DNA from: Erythroxylum novogranatense | Taxonomy: Eukaryota > Streptophyta > Magnoliopsida > Malpighiales > Erythroxylaceae | DNA: 64,000 nt | NCBI GenBank assembly: GCA_029891385.1 | Contig: CM057232.1 | Coordinates: 66,711,824 to 66,775,823 of the forward strand | Direction: 5' to 3' | Part shown: positions 21,998 through 32,817 of the stretch, piece by piece | Numbering within the stretch: position 1 is the stretch's first letter | Layout of the letters: the number at the start of each line of letters is the position of its first letter | The notes under the pieces: model-generated | What the model saw: only the letters and a program-made list of their open reading frames with translations | Databases searched by the model: none | What the model was told of the DNA's origin: nothing | Made by a program: the position numbers and the translations under genes

Positions 21998-24900
21998 TAA
22001 CATCCCATCTCCAATAGGAAGGGTATTTTGGTAATTTGGGATGGGTTAGACGTATGGAATTGAATCTCGGTATGAACATACAGCATATAGCCTCTATGAT
22101 TAATGATTGGTTGCACATGCACATAGTATACATGCATTCATGACATTTTCCGGCTTAGGTTTCAAATTGAGATTCTTTGTGCTATTTAAGGGGGTAATTG
22201 TGTTTGAAAAATTATTTGGAGTGCGCCATTAAGTGTTTTACATTTTTAGGGATTTATGGGAATTTTTCTGGAATTTTTCGGGGTTCGTGCTCGGACCGGA
22301 AAATTCCAACTGACTGACTGAGTGAGCCTTTTCTGTGCTGAAAAGGGGTTGCCTAATGGCATGGGTTTATTGAATAAATAATGTTAGGATAATATTCTAA
22401 TTCCATGATTAGAGATTAATTGGAATTAGTACTTAATTAAATTGGATTAGGATAAATTGTATTTTATTCAACCTAAAGCCAAGTGGCTTCTAGAATTTAC
22501 TATGATTGTCTTTTGTATCTATCATCCACGACCTTGTCTTTGTTTCTTTTAGCATATGAATTATTTGAAAAGGCTAATTCTCCCTTTGCATCGTCCGAAA
22601 CCTTGCTTCTTTCCTTGGTGTGCTTCTCCTCCTTTGAATTTCCTTATTCTCATTCCATACAAGACAAGAAGGTTTGCTTTGGTTCCTTGCTTGCTTCTCT
22701 CCACACCATAGACCAAGCTTACTCCTTGAGATGATGATGATGGCCATGTGTAGGGGTGATAGTCGTGAGTGGTGAGTGAGAAGTTACAAGTTGGAGAGTT
22801 GTGGAGAGTTGAGGAAATTCAAGTTTGAACTTGTTTAAGGTGAGTATTGATGGTTGTATTTATTCTTATGGTAGTTAGAGGCATGTATGGGAATTATTTG
22901 TGCATTTATTTCATGATGATAAGGGTAGGTTTGAATGGGTTTAAATGTATACTTGGTTAGGGATGAATGAATGACCATAGTTCTCCATTGATTTTGGCTG
23001 GGTTAGGATTGAGTTTGGCAAGGTTTGAGAAATGGAAAACTTAGAAAGATCATTTGTGTAGGTTCTGCCAATTGTTGTGTCTTTATATAAGTAAATGTTG
23101 TGATTAGTTTGTGGCTGAATTAGGGGTAGAAAGGGATGCTTAATGATGTGGTATAAGTATTAGAAGTGATAGGAGTTAGGTTAATGTGGAAAGCTGGAAA
23201 ATGAACCTTTGATCTATTGTAATGTTTTGATCATAACTAATTGTGTGGGTGTGAAAATGAGGTAAGGTTTGTGCCCAATTAAACTTTGAGATGTTGGCTT
23301 CAATTTAGTGTGAAATAGGTATTGTTGAATTGTAATGTTAGAGGGTCGAAATTTTGCATGGGAAGTTACTGTTTTATTGCCTGTGAACAGTAACCGAAAC
23401 CTTAACCTATGAGTTTTGCTGATTTTTATAAATTAATTGATATTGAATTTGGGAAAAGAGTCTTCATGAAAGTTGTAGCATATTGAGTTAGCTTTCCATT
23501 TCCACTGATCTTGCTATTTTTCGAGTTGTATATTAGGAGTTATGGCCTGATAACTATTGACTGTTGTTATGTATTGAGTGAAACCTAGCTGGATTAGCAA
23601 ATTTGGTGTACATTCTGTTTTGGAGTAATTTTAGTAATTTTTGTGAACTGAAATGGTTTTAGGGGTCTACTGAAGAGTTTTAGATGACACATTGATCTTG
23701 AAATTGGTGTATGGCATGTAATTTTTGGAAATCATATGTGGGAGATATGGAATTTCAAAAGCTGAACTTACATTGTGATGTTAAGTGCTGATTAGGTCAG
23801 TAACTTGCATAACACATTTGAAATTGTTAGAGGATGAATTGGAGTTTGGTTATTTCAGGAAGAATTGAAGTTTGAGGTTTTATATTTTCAGGGATAAAAA
23901 GTTCTGATTTTTCTGACTTGTGTACAGGGAGTTATGTTTGTTATAAGTTTACTGCTCAAATTGAATGGTTTCAGGGATAGCAACATTGAGGGAATTAATT
24001 GACTTGGTTAGCAATGTAATTTGATTTTCGGTTGTTCATAAAAGTTGTAGATGACATTGTGAACTTGTTGAGGATATTTATGTGGTAATTGTTGGCTGAA
24101 TAATCAGTGAGTTCTTGAATTAGCAAGATACTGTCCTGTGTTGATATATTTTGAGTAGGCAGTAGCTTTGATGGGATATTTGACACCCTTAGGCTTGGAA
24201 TTGATTTTTATGGTCTTCTTGAGAATTGTAGAGTTTTTTATGCTCTTTCCAACAAGGTATAATTTGTATTTTTCTGATTTGTGTGCTAGGAGTTATGAGT
24301 ATTAAAAGTTGGATTAAAAATTAGGAGAAAAAGGGAAGCAGTGGGCAGAAACTCGCCCATCACTAGGGTGACGGGCGTTGCCCTAGCGATGGGGTGGAAG
24401 AAGTCGCCCATCACTAGGGTGACGAGCATCGCCCTAGCAATGGGGTGAAATAAGTCGCCCATCACTAGGGTGACGCCTGCTCGCCCTAGTGACGGGGTTT
24501 AACCATTTTAATGGTTTTGTTTAATTCTTTTGTCAATTTCTTTTCCGTCCGACGTCCGATTGACCTGATTCTTGAGGCATCGGATTTGTAACATATTGAA
24601 TTTTATTTTATGAGAAATTGGGAATTTTAGGCGGAAATTGATGTGGCCCTGTAATTGTCCGGTGATCACTATTTTAGTTATTTTTGGGCGATTGAGGTCC
24701 AAATTGGAGTGCCGTCGATGGCTATAGCTTTCTAATTTGTAGATGGAATTTTATGATGGGAAAAATTTGGATTAGGGCCGGAATGCCATGAACATGCATT
24801 ATACACGCTTTAATTATTCCATGTGCATTGTTTGGTCATTCTAACTATCTGATTGGTAATGTTTACCTATTTTAATTGCTATAGAGGCTCGGTTGGACCG

Positions 24901-25925
24901 TAGATCCACAGACGTGGCGAGACTTCCGGCATTAGCTCGGAAGTTATTAGATGAGTAACCTAGATGGTTCCTCAATTTTTATTTGGTTATATTTCGCACT
25001 TATACAACTGTGGAGATAATGGATGGGAATATGTATATTTGATTTTGATTGATTTCGGATCATGGGTGTCTGAAATAATTGGAATGAAATATCGAAGTGC
25101 TATAATTGATTTTCATGTGATTACTTGGGATTGACATATGTGAATATGTTAAATGGGAGATTTGGCTATTTGGACATTTGCATTCGTGCATAATTGCATG
25201 ATCGATAATTGCGACCAGACGGAAGCAACGAGAGCTTTAAGCTCAACGTGATTGGGCCTTGAGTCCACAGTGATTTAGAGCCTATGGCTCACCGATTAAT
25301 GCACCCTTTAAGGGATAGTTTCAGGCGCTCAGTCACAACAACGTAATAAATTGGAAAAGCTTCACATACGTATTTCATGTGCATTTGAATTGGTTTCTTT
25401 TGACTGATATCGTGATAATCATGTGGTACTTCTAAATGTGTTTCAATGATATAACTATGTGAATCTGTGTTATACTGTGTATATGCATGAATTGGGTGAA
25501 ACATCGATGATGGTTCCTCACTGAGTTCGTAAACTCACCCAAAATTGCAAATTATTTTTCAGGACCGAGATAGTAGACTTATAGCTCCGAAGAGACTTTT
25601 CCTGCCGTGTAGATTGAGTTGGCAAGTGAAGTTATGGCACACAGGTTGGTCAGCTGGCACTTTTTGGAAGGATGACTTAGCTAGCTTTTTGTTTGATTTT
25701 CTTTTGGAGACATGTACAGAAACTACCAGTTGTATTATTTATTGCTTGAGGTTATGAAATGAAAATTTTCTGGTTCCAAAAATTAGTGAATTTCATATTA
25801 ATGCATTATGATACTTGGATGCCATGTGGAGTGTTAGTTGTTCGTAGCGCACTCTTATCGTCGGGTGTGTATCGGAATGACCTACGGGCGTCCCGATACA
25901 TATCCTATGGTAAGGGGGTGCTACA
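21996..25925 (+). repeat. Gypsy-4 3' LTR (3930 bp)
   Basis: It starts TGTAACATCCCATCTCC and ends gctaca before the TSD ctcat at 25926. It is very close to the 5' LTR over long stretches, implying a recent insertion. Clustered differences lie near 22298-22345, 24450-24480 and 25200-25580, mostly at sequences of type CTG/CAG/CGG. Confidence 0.95.
24340..24497. repeat. Palindromic minisatellite in gypsy-4 3' LTR
   Basis: Counterpart of the array at 15758-15915, with three regular units containing cgcccatcactagggtgacg and ccctagcgatgggg. This copy is the better preserved one in the third unit. Confidence 0.85.
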
Positions 25926-26789
25926 CTCATAAGTTCACGGCTACGCAAGACCATTATGTGAAAATGCATAGTACGTTCTTTTTTGGATCCACTCGAACCA
26001 TTTGATGTATTTATGTGTTCATGACAAGTTGATTGGAGCAATTCATTCATGATTTGCATACCTATGAATTTCTGTATGGAAAATGTTGTTAAAATATTTT
26101 TGATTGTTGCGAACTATAAAATTGCTTCCCAAGGGCTTTAAGCTCACCCCCATTTTCCTCCCCCTAAGCAGGTGATGAGCAAAAGATTGAGTAGTCAAGG
26201 ACCAAGGCATCACTCCACTTTTGAAATGTTGTTGTAAATTAAGCAAATCTAGTAAACCAAGGCTTTAGTTGCATTTTGAGCAATTTATTGTTCATATATC
26301 TTTTATATTTTGGGATATTTTTGAAACATACATGTATTGGGGACTTGAAATGCCCACTAAAGCTTTGTAAAACTACAATCTTTTAATACTAATGGTTTAT
26401 GATTTTGGTTTCGCCCATGATACTCAAGGTTACATAGAGAAAAAGATTTTGTGTATTGATTTCAGGGATATTTTTTGGTTGATGTAAGCTGATTTAAGTG
26501 AATTTGTCTTTTTGGAAGTTGTAGATGATTTTCCTAGCTTTCTAACGATATAAAGTTTGTAAGTTTTGGATATCATAGTGGAAAGTTATGATCATTTGAA
26601 GTTGGTGTTGTTGCATAGGGTGAACTTTCAGGACAGTTGCATTGATTTGAAATTTTAACCCTTATAGAAGAAAAAATAGTTTATGAGTATTTCATGGAAG
26701 TTATAGGTCTAGAAGTCTTCTTTAAAACGGTCTAAGAACGACCTCAATCTAAAACTTGTAGTGAAAGTTATTCCCTTTTTAGTTTCCTT

Positions 26790-27180
26790 CGTCTGGTATA
26801 ACGTCAGCATCGTCTTAGTGTGACGTCAGCTTCGTCTTAGTTTCCTTCGTCTTACTATGACGTTAGCTTTGTCCTAGTTTCCTTTGTCTTAGTATGACGT
26901 TATTATCGTCTTAGTATAACGTCAGCTTCGTCTTAGTTTCTTTCGTTTTAGTATGACGTCAGCTTCGTCTTAGTTTCCTTCGTCTTAGTATGACGTCAGC
27001 ATCGTCTTAGTATGACATCAACTTCATCTTAGTTTCTTTCGTCTTAGTATGATGTCAGCTTCCTCTTAGTTTCCTTCGTCTTAGTATGACATCAGCATCA
27101 TCTTAGTATGACGTCAACTTCGTCTTAGTATAACGTCAGCATCGTCTAAGTATGACGTCAGCATTGTCTTAGTTTGACTT
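26790..27180. repeat. Minisatellite in solo LTR 1B
   Basis: Degenerate tandem copies of tatgacgtcagc and ttcgtcttagtttcc, alternating in units of about 16-35 bases. TGACGTCA-type palindromes recur (also the core of bZIP/CRE-like sites). The reverse-complement family (ctaagacgaag) forms the array at 33420-34090 in gypsy-2's LTR, confirming that the two LTRs are related. Confidence 0.85.
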
Positions 27181-27812
27181 TTTGCTTCTTTATACTGTTT
27201 TATTTTTTACCTTTTTAGGGGTCGAATCTCACTTAGAGTTCTTCATAAAAGTTATAGATCTCGAGGTTTTCTTTCAAATGGTTTAAAAACGAAATATATC
27301 CAACATCTTTAGCAAAAGTTATGGCATTTCCGCTAAGACATTTATAATATGAGTAAAGGCATAAACGTGTTGGATTCTTTTGGCCATAACTTCCTCATCC
27401 GACCTCCAAATAAAGTGATTCTTGAAGCAATGGATTTATAACATCTTTGCCTATCTCTTCAAGAAAATTTTGTATCTTTTGGAGTTAACTTAAATAATTT
27501 TGTTGGAGAGAAAGTGAGGGGTCAGTTGGGAGAGCATAATTGGGGTATGTTCATGCTTTAGCTTTTTAAGTTTATCTTGAGCTGTAAGGCTCTGATTGAG
27601 ATGATTCTTGCTTCAAAACGAACTAGAGATTCATAGCTGCAATTTCTTTGATGAATTCAATTTGAAATTTTGGTGTTTGACTAGTATGGGCACTCCACTC
27701 CTATAGGATGATGGTTATTTAAGGTTATTGGAAATAACCCTACGGGGTATTACGCAAGCCCAAGGTTTATGACTTCGGATGTTGGGCTCCGAAAACGAAG
27801 TCCAACAATGGA

Positions 27813-29286
27813 ACCAAGATTAGAAGTATGTTTTTTTGTAGGATATCCTAAGGAAACTCGAGGGTACTATTTTTACAGTCCTTAGGATAAGAAGATATTT
27901 GTGTCAACAAATGCAACCTTCCTAGAAGAAGAGTTTGTGAGAAATCACAAAGGAAGAAGTGAAGTAGTACTAAAAGAGTTAGTTATTTCATCTAATTCAA
28001 GAGTTGATATGCATATAATAGAACAAGATGTTGAAATCGATCCAAGAGTTGAATCAAAAGTGCAACTTGAACATCAAGTAGTGCCTAGACATAGTGGGAG
28101 AATTATGAGACAGCCAGATAGGTATCTAAGTCTAAGAGAAGGTTTTATTACCATCTCAGACCAAGAAAAAACGGATCCCATTATGTATAAATAGGCTATT
28201 AATGATGTTGATACAGAAAAATGGCTCAAGGCGATGGAATCAGAAATAGATTCTATGTATGTTAATGAAGTCTGCATCCTTGTAGATTTACCACCAAATG
28301 TAAATGCCATAGGATGTAAATGGATCTACAAGTGGAAAAGAGGATCAGATGGAAAGGTCGAGACCTTTAAAACTAGATTGGTAACTAAAGACTATACTCA
28401 AAAAGAGGGTATAGACTGTGAGGAGACTTTTTCTTCGGTTATCATGCTTAAGTCCATCAGGATTCTTTTATCCATAGCAGCCTATTTGGACTATGAAATA
28501 TGACAAATGGATGTCAAGACTGCTTTTCTTAATGGGGATATTGAGGAAACCATTTATATAGCCCAACTAGAAGGATTTATAAAGCCAAGTGATAAGCACA
28601 AAGTATGCAAGTTGCAAAGATCTATTTATGAACTTAATTAAGCATCTAGGTCTTGGAACATTAGGATTGATAAATCTATCAAAACCTATGGGTTCATAAA
28701 AAACCTAGATGAGCCTTGTGTCTGTAAAAGGATACAAGATGGAAAGGTTATTTTTCAATCCTGTATGTTGATGACATTCTACTCATTGGGAATGATGTGG
28801 GAATGTTATCTACAATTAAGGTATGGTTGAATGAACAGTTTTCAATGAAGGATTTGGGAGAGGCTAACTATGTTCTAGGGATCAAACATATAAGGGATCG
28901 TAAGAATAAACAGATAGCCTTGTCTTAATTAACCTACGTTGAGATTATGCTCAATAAGTTTGCCATGCAAGATTCCAAGAGGGGTTTCACACCTAATAGA
29001 CATGGAATCAAATTTTCAAAGGAACAAGCACCTAAAACCCAAGAGAAGGTTGAACGCATGCGTAACATTCCATATGCCTCATCATTTAGAAGTTGAATGT
29101 ATGCAATTCTTCGCACTAGACTGGATATTGGTTACGTAGTGGGACTGGTAAGCAAATTTCGGTCCAATCTAGGAATGGAACATTGGACTGTAGTTAAGTG
29201 TAAACTTAAATATCTTTGTAGGATGAAGTACTTAATGCATGTTTATTTAGGAAGTAATCTTACTTCGACAAGATATACAAATTTTG
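27813..29286 (+). pseudogene. Copia-3 integrase tail and reverse transcriptase
   Basis: The integrase tail resumes after the solo LTR (FVSTNATFLEEEFVRNHKG equivalent at 27897-27960). RT begins with AIGCKWIYKWKRGSDGKVET at 28310-28370 and continues with DCEETFSSVIMLKSIRILLS. A TGA at 28501-28503 precedes MDVKTAFLNGDIEETIY. The catalytic YVDDILLIGNDVG can be read near 28765-28800, then WLNEQFSMKDLGEANYVLGI. Several frame changes and stops (for example near 28640 and 28925) rule out function. RT ends in the RNase H start at 29286, where a solo LTR intervenes. Confidence 0.9.
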
Positions 29287-29291
29287 GTTTC

Positions 29292-30771
29292 TGATAAGTC
29301 ATTTTAAATGCATATGTTTTGGACTTAATTTTGGTTGAATTGTGAAATTTGTGTTCATAAATTGATGGAATTATTTGTTAAATGTTTGCAGATGGTTTTC
29401 AATGCCAAAAAGAGGAAAATGGATCAAAAAGAGGAAAAACATGGCAAGAAGTTCGAAAATGCCAGATTGGTCGAAATTTAAAGATTAGGCGTGGGCACGC
29501 CTAAGGTCAAGATCCTAATACTGCAGATTTTTCAGAAGCTTGTCTCCAATTAGAACAAAATCTCTAAAGATCTTCTGGAGTCCTTTTTCAAGAAGTTTCC
29601 CATCTAAATAAGAAGATTATCTACCTAAGATGAAATCCAATCAAGATATGGAGATACACATCACATAGGGAATTGGGAGCTTACAGTGGATATAAATACA
29701 TGTGTAGGGGTTAGAGGGGGATCATCGAGTCTTCTTTTCTTCTTCTCTAGGATACAGCTGCATCCTTTGTTTTGCCTTTTTGTCCACGTTTCTGCATATT
29801 TTCTACAGTAGCATTGTTTATTTTTCTTCTTCTCTTAGAGGTTGCCATAGGTCATAGATAATTCTAGCTTACAAGTAGTCTTCATCTTAAGCTTAGGGAT
29901 TGGTTAAAAATTATGGGTTTCTTGTTTTCAAATTCTGCAGAATTCCTCTTGTCATTATCGTTACTTTCACTAAAAACTAGTTATGGATATTGTCCTTTTT
30001 ATTACTTCTCTTGTTTTCAATTCAAGTATGATTAACTAATTTTCTTGTCTTGGTAGAGGGATCCATGTTCCATGTTATTATGGTGAGATGTCGGAATATT
30101 TTTCATGATTGTTAACGTTCATTGGGTAATTTCAGATCAATCTTTTTAATTGGATTTGTTAGTTTCTAGGTGCGCAACTAGAGATTAATGGATTTAATTG
30201 CTAGTTTAACAAAATCTGACGTTCAATTTTGGTAACCACAAGTAGCAATTAGGATTAACCCCTCTACGTTAGAGTCGGAAAATTCTAAGAAATTATCCAC
30301 TTGATTGATTTCATGTCGTACATGTTTATCACTTGTCATCGGTTCTTAATGCTATTATTCAATTTAATCTACGATTGTATCTAGATTAATTGTTTAATAA
30401 GGTTTCTAGGATACATGTTTATAGTCAATACAATTAATAGAAAATTCCCTCAATGAATGTTCGTTAATAATTACAATTTTTGTCGAGGATCCATAATAAC
30501 ATGGTAACATCGGTGACCGAAACCAAGGTATTTTTCCTATCGGCTTTTCAGACTTGATTATTACTTCAATTTGCAATTTTTCCTTTTGATTTTCATTCTT
30601 CTTTCAGTAAGTAACAAAACTCCCCCTTTTTATTATTTGTGCCGTTTGAATTCATAATCTTCATAATCATGAAATTCCTCATGGGAACGATATCTGCTTA
30701 CCGCTACTACATTAATTTGTTTTAACGGAAGTGATTTCTTTTATATTCAGTTGCAGGCGACAGCATCACCA
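29292..30771 (+). mobile_element. Solo LTR of an unassigned gypsy-type family (1480 bp)
   Basis: It begins TGATAAGTCATTTTAAATG and ends gcatcacca, flanked by TSD gtttc (29287-29291 and 30772-30776). Removing it joins copia-3 RNase H in register. The TGATAAG start and the TATA box plus leader (29691 onward) recall LTRs of Tat/Athila-type elements, but no coding part is present, so the lineage is a guess. Confidence 0.8.
29691..29698 (+). promoter_or_regulatory. TATA box in the TGATAAG solo LTR
   Basis: The sequence gtggatataaatacatgtg lies 400 bases into the LTR, a usual distance for a U3/R promoter. Confidence 0.5.
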
Positions 30772-30776
30772 GTTTC

Positions 30777-30837
30777 CAATTAAATGTTGATTCAAGGAAA
30801 TTAACTTTTAGTTATTATTTATTTTAAGAGGGGGAGC
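30777..30837 (+). pseudogene. Copia-3 RNase H fragment between two solo LTRs
   Basis: Sixty-odd bases of copia-3 remain between the solo LTRs. Read in frame from the TSD they give FQLNVDSRKLTFSYYLFLRG, matching the copia RNase H segment that normally follows the TDSDFQTD motif (DSRKSTSG type), then GGA. The fragment shows that both solo LTRs inserted into one host element. Confidence 0.8.
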
Positions 30838-30842
30838 CACAT

Positions 30843-32249
30843 TGTTAGATCGCGTACAGTCCGAGTATTCACAATACACTGCAGAAAAAAAATCATACAA
30901 CAATATGAAGTATAATCGAAAATACCAAGGATGTATGAAAATACCTTATTGCTATGGATAGGTTGCTTCTTTTTTGGATTCCAAGACACTGCAAAACGCA
31001 AATGCCCTCTACCGGTATCCACACGAGTAAGCACGATCCGGGCTGCGGCTATGGTGTGCTAGCACGTCCTGAAACTCTTCCCGAACGCCGCATGATTTTC
31101 TTCTCAGATGGTGGCTAGGGTTTCGTGTGATAATGGTTTCTCTTCTAATGAGACCTAAGTTTCTCTATTTATAGAGAAACCCTAATCCCATTGAAGCCAA
31201 ATAAGTTCGGTCCATTATATCTCATATGATAAAAGCCTAACAACTTAATTCAATCTAGCCCAATAAATATATCTACATATAAATTAGGCCCAAAAAAATA
31301 AGCCCAGATCACATCACTCTTTGTGTGCGACCCTGTAGGCTCATTTGATGTTGGCAATGGGCTGGATCACATTTCAAGACCCATAAGTCATAAGCGGCCT
31401 CTAGCAAGACATTATGACTACTCAAATCAAATAAGGATCGATAATCCGATTTAACCTGTTACCATGGTTATAAGCTCAGTCCTTTTGTAACACGATATCA
31501 AGATTAATCACAAGGCATGATACATGTCAACCTTTGATTAATCATAGTTTCTTGATCCCCAAGTTGACTGATTATAACAAATGACATTGATGACTCCTCA
31601 TCAATTCATTTGAGCACGGCCATGCATTTCTTCAGTCACACTTGTCAAGAGGCCCAAATGATATCTCTCTCATTTAAGAGAGGTACAAATCCCATATACG
31701 TCATTCACATCCCTCCGCATGATTCATTTGATGTCCAACATAAGACTACTTGTTATTCAGTTAAAAATAACTTCGTCTAATATCAAAACACCGAATTCCT
31801 CATGTAGGGAACCATGATGACTTCAGGTCAAAGGACTAAAGTCAAACCATATTAAGAATCACTAATGACATGAAACCATGTAGTATTCTTTACGTAGGTT
31901 GGTCTAATATATGTTCTCTAACATATATCTATGTTTCTGATTTGATATCTCATATCCATGATCAGTAAAACGTGATCATCAACAAGAACACATACTAGCC
32001 TTAATTCATTATTGTTCCACCAATAATGATCGACCAGGGATAGTCTAGAATAGTCTTATAACGCTTATGGTTTTACTATCAAGTCACATACTTGATGACA
32101 TAAGTCTAAAATCATTCATGGAATGTAAATCACATTACATAAACGAAATACATGCATATATGAAAGGAATACCTCATAATATATTATTAACAAGTCATAA
32201 TGTTAATACATGAATCACAACTATTCATTGGCCTAGGGCACACTTCTAA
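30843..32249 (-). mobile_element. Solo LTR of the copia-4 family (1407 bp)
   Basis: The plus strand opens TGTTAGATCGCGTACAG and ends ...cacttctaa, with TSD cacat at 30838-30842 and 32250-32254. It is homologous throughout to both LTRs of copia-4 (37973-39396 and 44724-46134) and lies in the same orientation, with the TATA element CTATAAATAG on the minus strand at 31164-31173. With no interior it is a solo LTR, older than the copia-4 copy by its greater divergence. Confidence 0.9.
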
Positions 32250-32254
32250 CACAT

Positions 32255-32657
32255 AGCCCGGAGGAGTGTCAAGCAATCTTGTTTTGTTAATTTGACTATA
32301 GAGGCTGAGTATGTTGCTGCTTGTGAAGCAGTAAAGGAAGCAATCTGGTTTCTCAAGTTCTTAAATGAATTGAAGGTAGTTCCAAAGGGAAAAAAGCCAT
32401 TAACACTTTGTTATGATAGAAGTGGGGTAGTGACTAACTCTGAAGAACCTAAGAACCACAAAGTTGCCAAACACATTAAGCGAAAATATCATTTCATAAG
32501 GGAGGCAATACAATGTGCTGAATGTGGTAAAGATTCCCACAGAGCAAAACCTTACTGATCCGTTCACAAAGACATTGTCTCGAAAGAGCTTTGAGGGTTA
32601 CCTAGAAGGGATGGGAATGAGAAATATGTCAAGCTTGCTTTAGGGCAAGTGAGAGAT
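32255..32657 (+). pseudogene. Copia-3 RNase H C-terminus and polypurine tract
   Basis: It reads SVKQSCFVNLTIEAEYVAAC, then EAVKEAIWFLKFLNELKVVP, LCYDRSGVVTNSEEPKNHKV and KHIKRKYHFIREAIQ. A frameshift at about 32510 follows; the end of pol (LTDPFTKTLSRKSFEGYLEG type) is readable to about 32640. The tract agtgagagat just before 32658 acts as polypurine tract for the 3' LTR. This is the last coding part of copia-3. Confidence 0.85.
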
Positions 32658-32817
32658 TGTTGGAGTTATATAAATATAGTGCCCTAGAAAGGAAGTGTAT
32701 TTACATGTAATATAATCTTCTTCCAATTATAGTTTTGTAATGAAAATATTTATTATTAATAAAACAAAAGAGATTGGTTTTATTTGTAGAAGCATAATAT
32801 AACTAGTCATAAGGAAC
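32658..32817 (+). mobile_element. Copia-3 3' LTR, truncated by gypsy-2
   Basis: It starts TGTTGGAGTTATATAAATA and shares gtgccctagaaag and the attattaataaaacaaaaga block with the copia-2 LTR at 11564-12137. After 160 bases it is cut by the gypsy-2 LTR beginning TGTTGGACCC at 32818; its remainder would lie beyond gypsy-2, off the window. Confidence 0.8.

Larger units (their letters stand above)
13419..25925 (+). mobile_element. Gypsy-4: complete Tekay-like chromovirus (12.5 kb)
   Basis: The element has both LTRs, PBS, gag, protease, RT, RNase H, integrase, chromodomain and polypurine tract in canonical order, flanked by TSD ctcat (13414-13418 and 25926-25930). The LTRs are 3913 and 3930 bp and make up most of the element; the interior is only 4664 bp. 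The RT motifs and C-terminal chromodomain place it among plant chromoviruses, most like Tekay/Del. Several stops, frameshifts and catalytic-site changes make it non-autonomous. It interrupts solo LTR 1B. Confidence 0.95.
12270..27807 (+). mobile_element. Solo gypsy LTR 1B (~3.0 kb), split by gypsy-4
   Basis: It starts TGTTGGCCCCTAAAAATT and ends cgaagtccaaca, flanked by TSD atgga (12265-12269 and 27808-27812). Without gypsy-4 (13419-25930) it is about 3026 bp. It matches the reverse complement of gypsy-2's LTR (32818-35944) along its length. Shared blocks include the ttaagggtaaaatgggaag region near 12500, the island at 13320-13413, the ctttaagctcacccccattt block near 26135 and the cgtcttag minisatellite. 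With no internal sequence and a perfect TSD it is a solo LTR, the usual result of LTR-LTR recombination. Confidence 0.9.

Noticed and set aside
30822..30842. Polypurine tract aagagggggagcc before a plus-strand LTR
   Set aside because: The adjoining LTR is in minus orientation by comparison with copia-4, and this sequence reads as copia-3 RNase H (LRGGA) in frame.
32292..32558. C-X2-C zinc motif (CAECGKDSH) at the end of copia-3 RNase H
   Set aside because: It arises from a frameshift after REAIQ; the other frame gives the normal copia RNase H ending.
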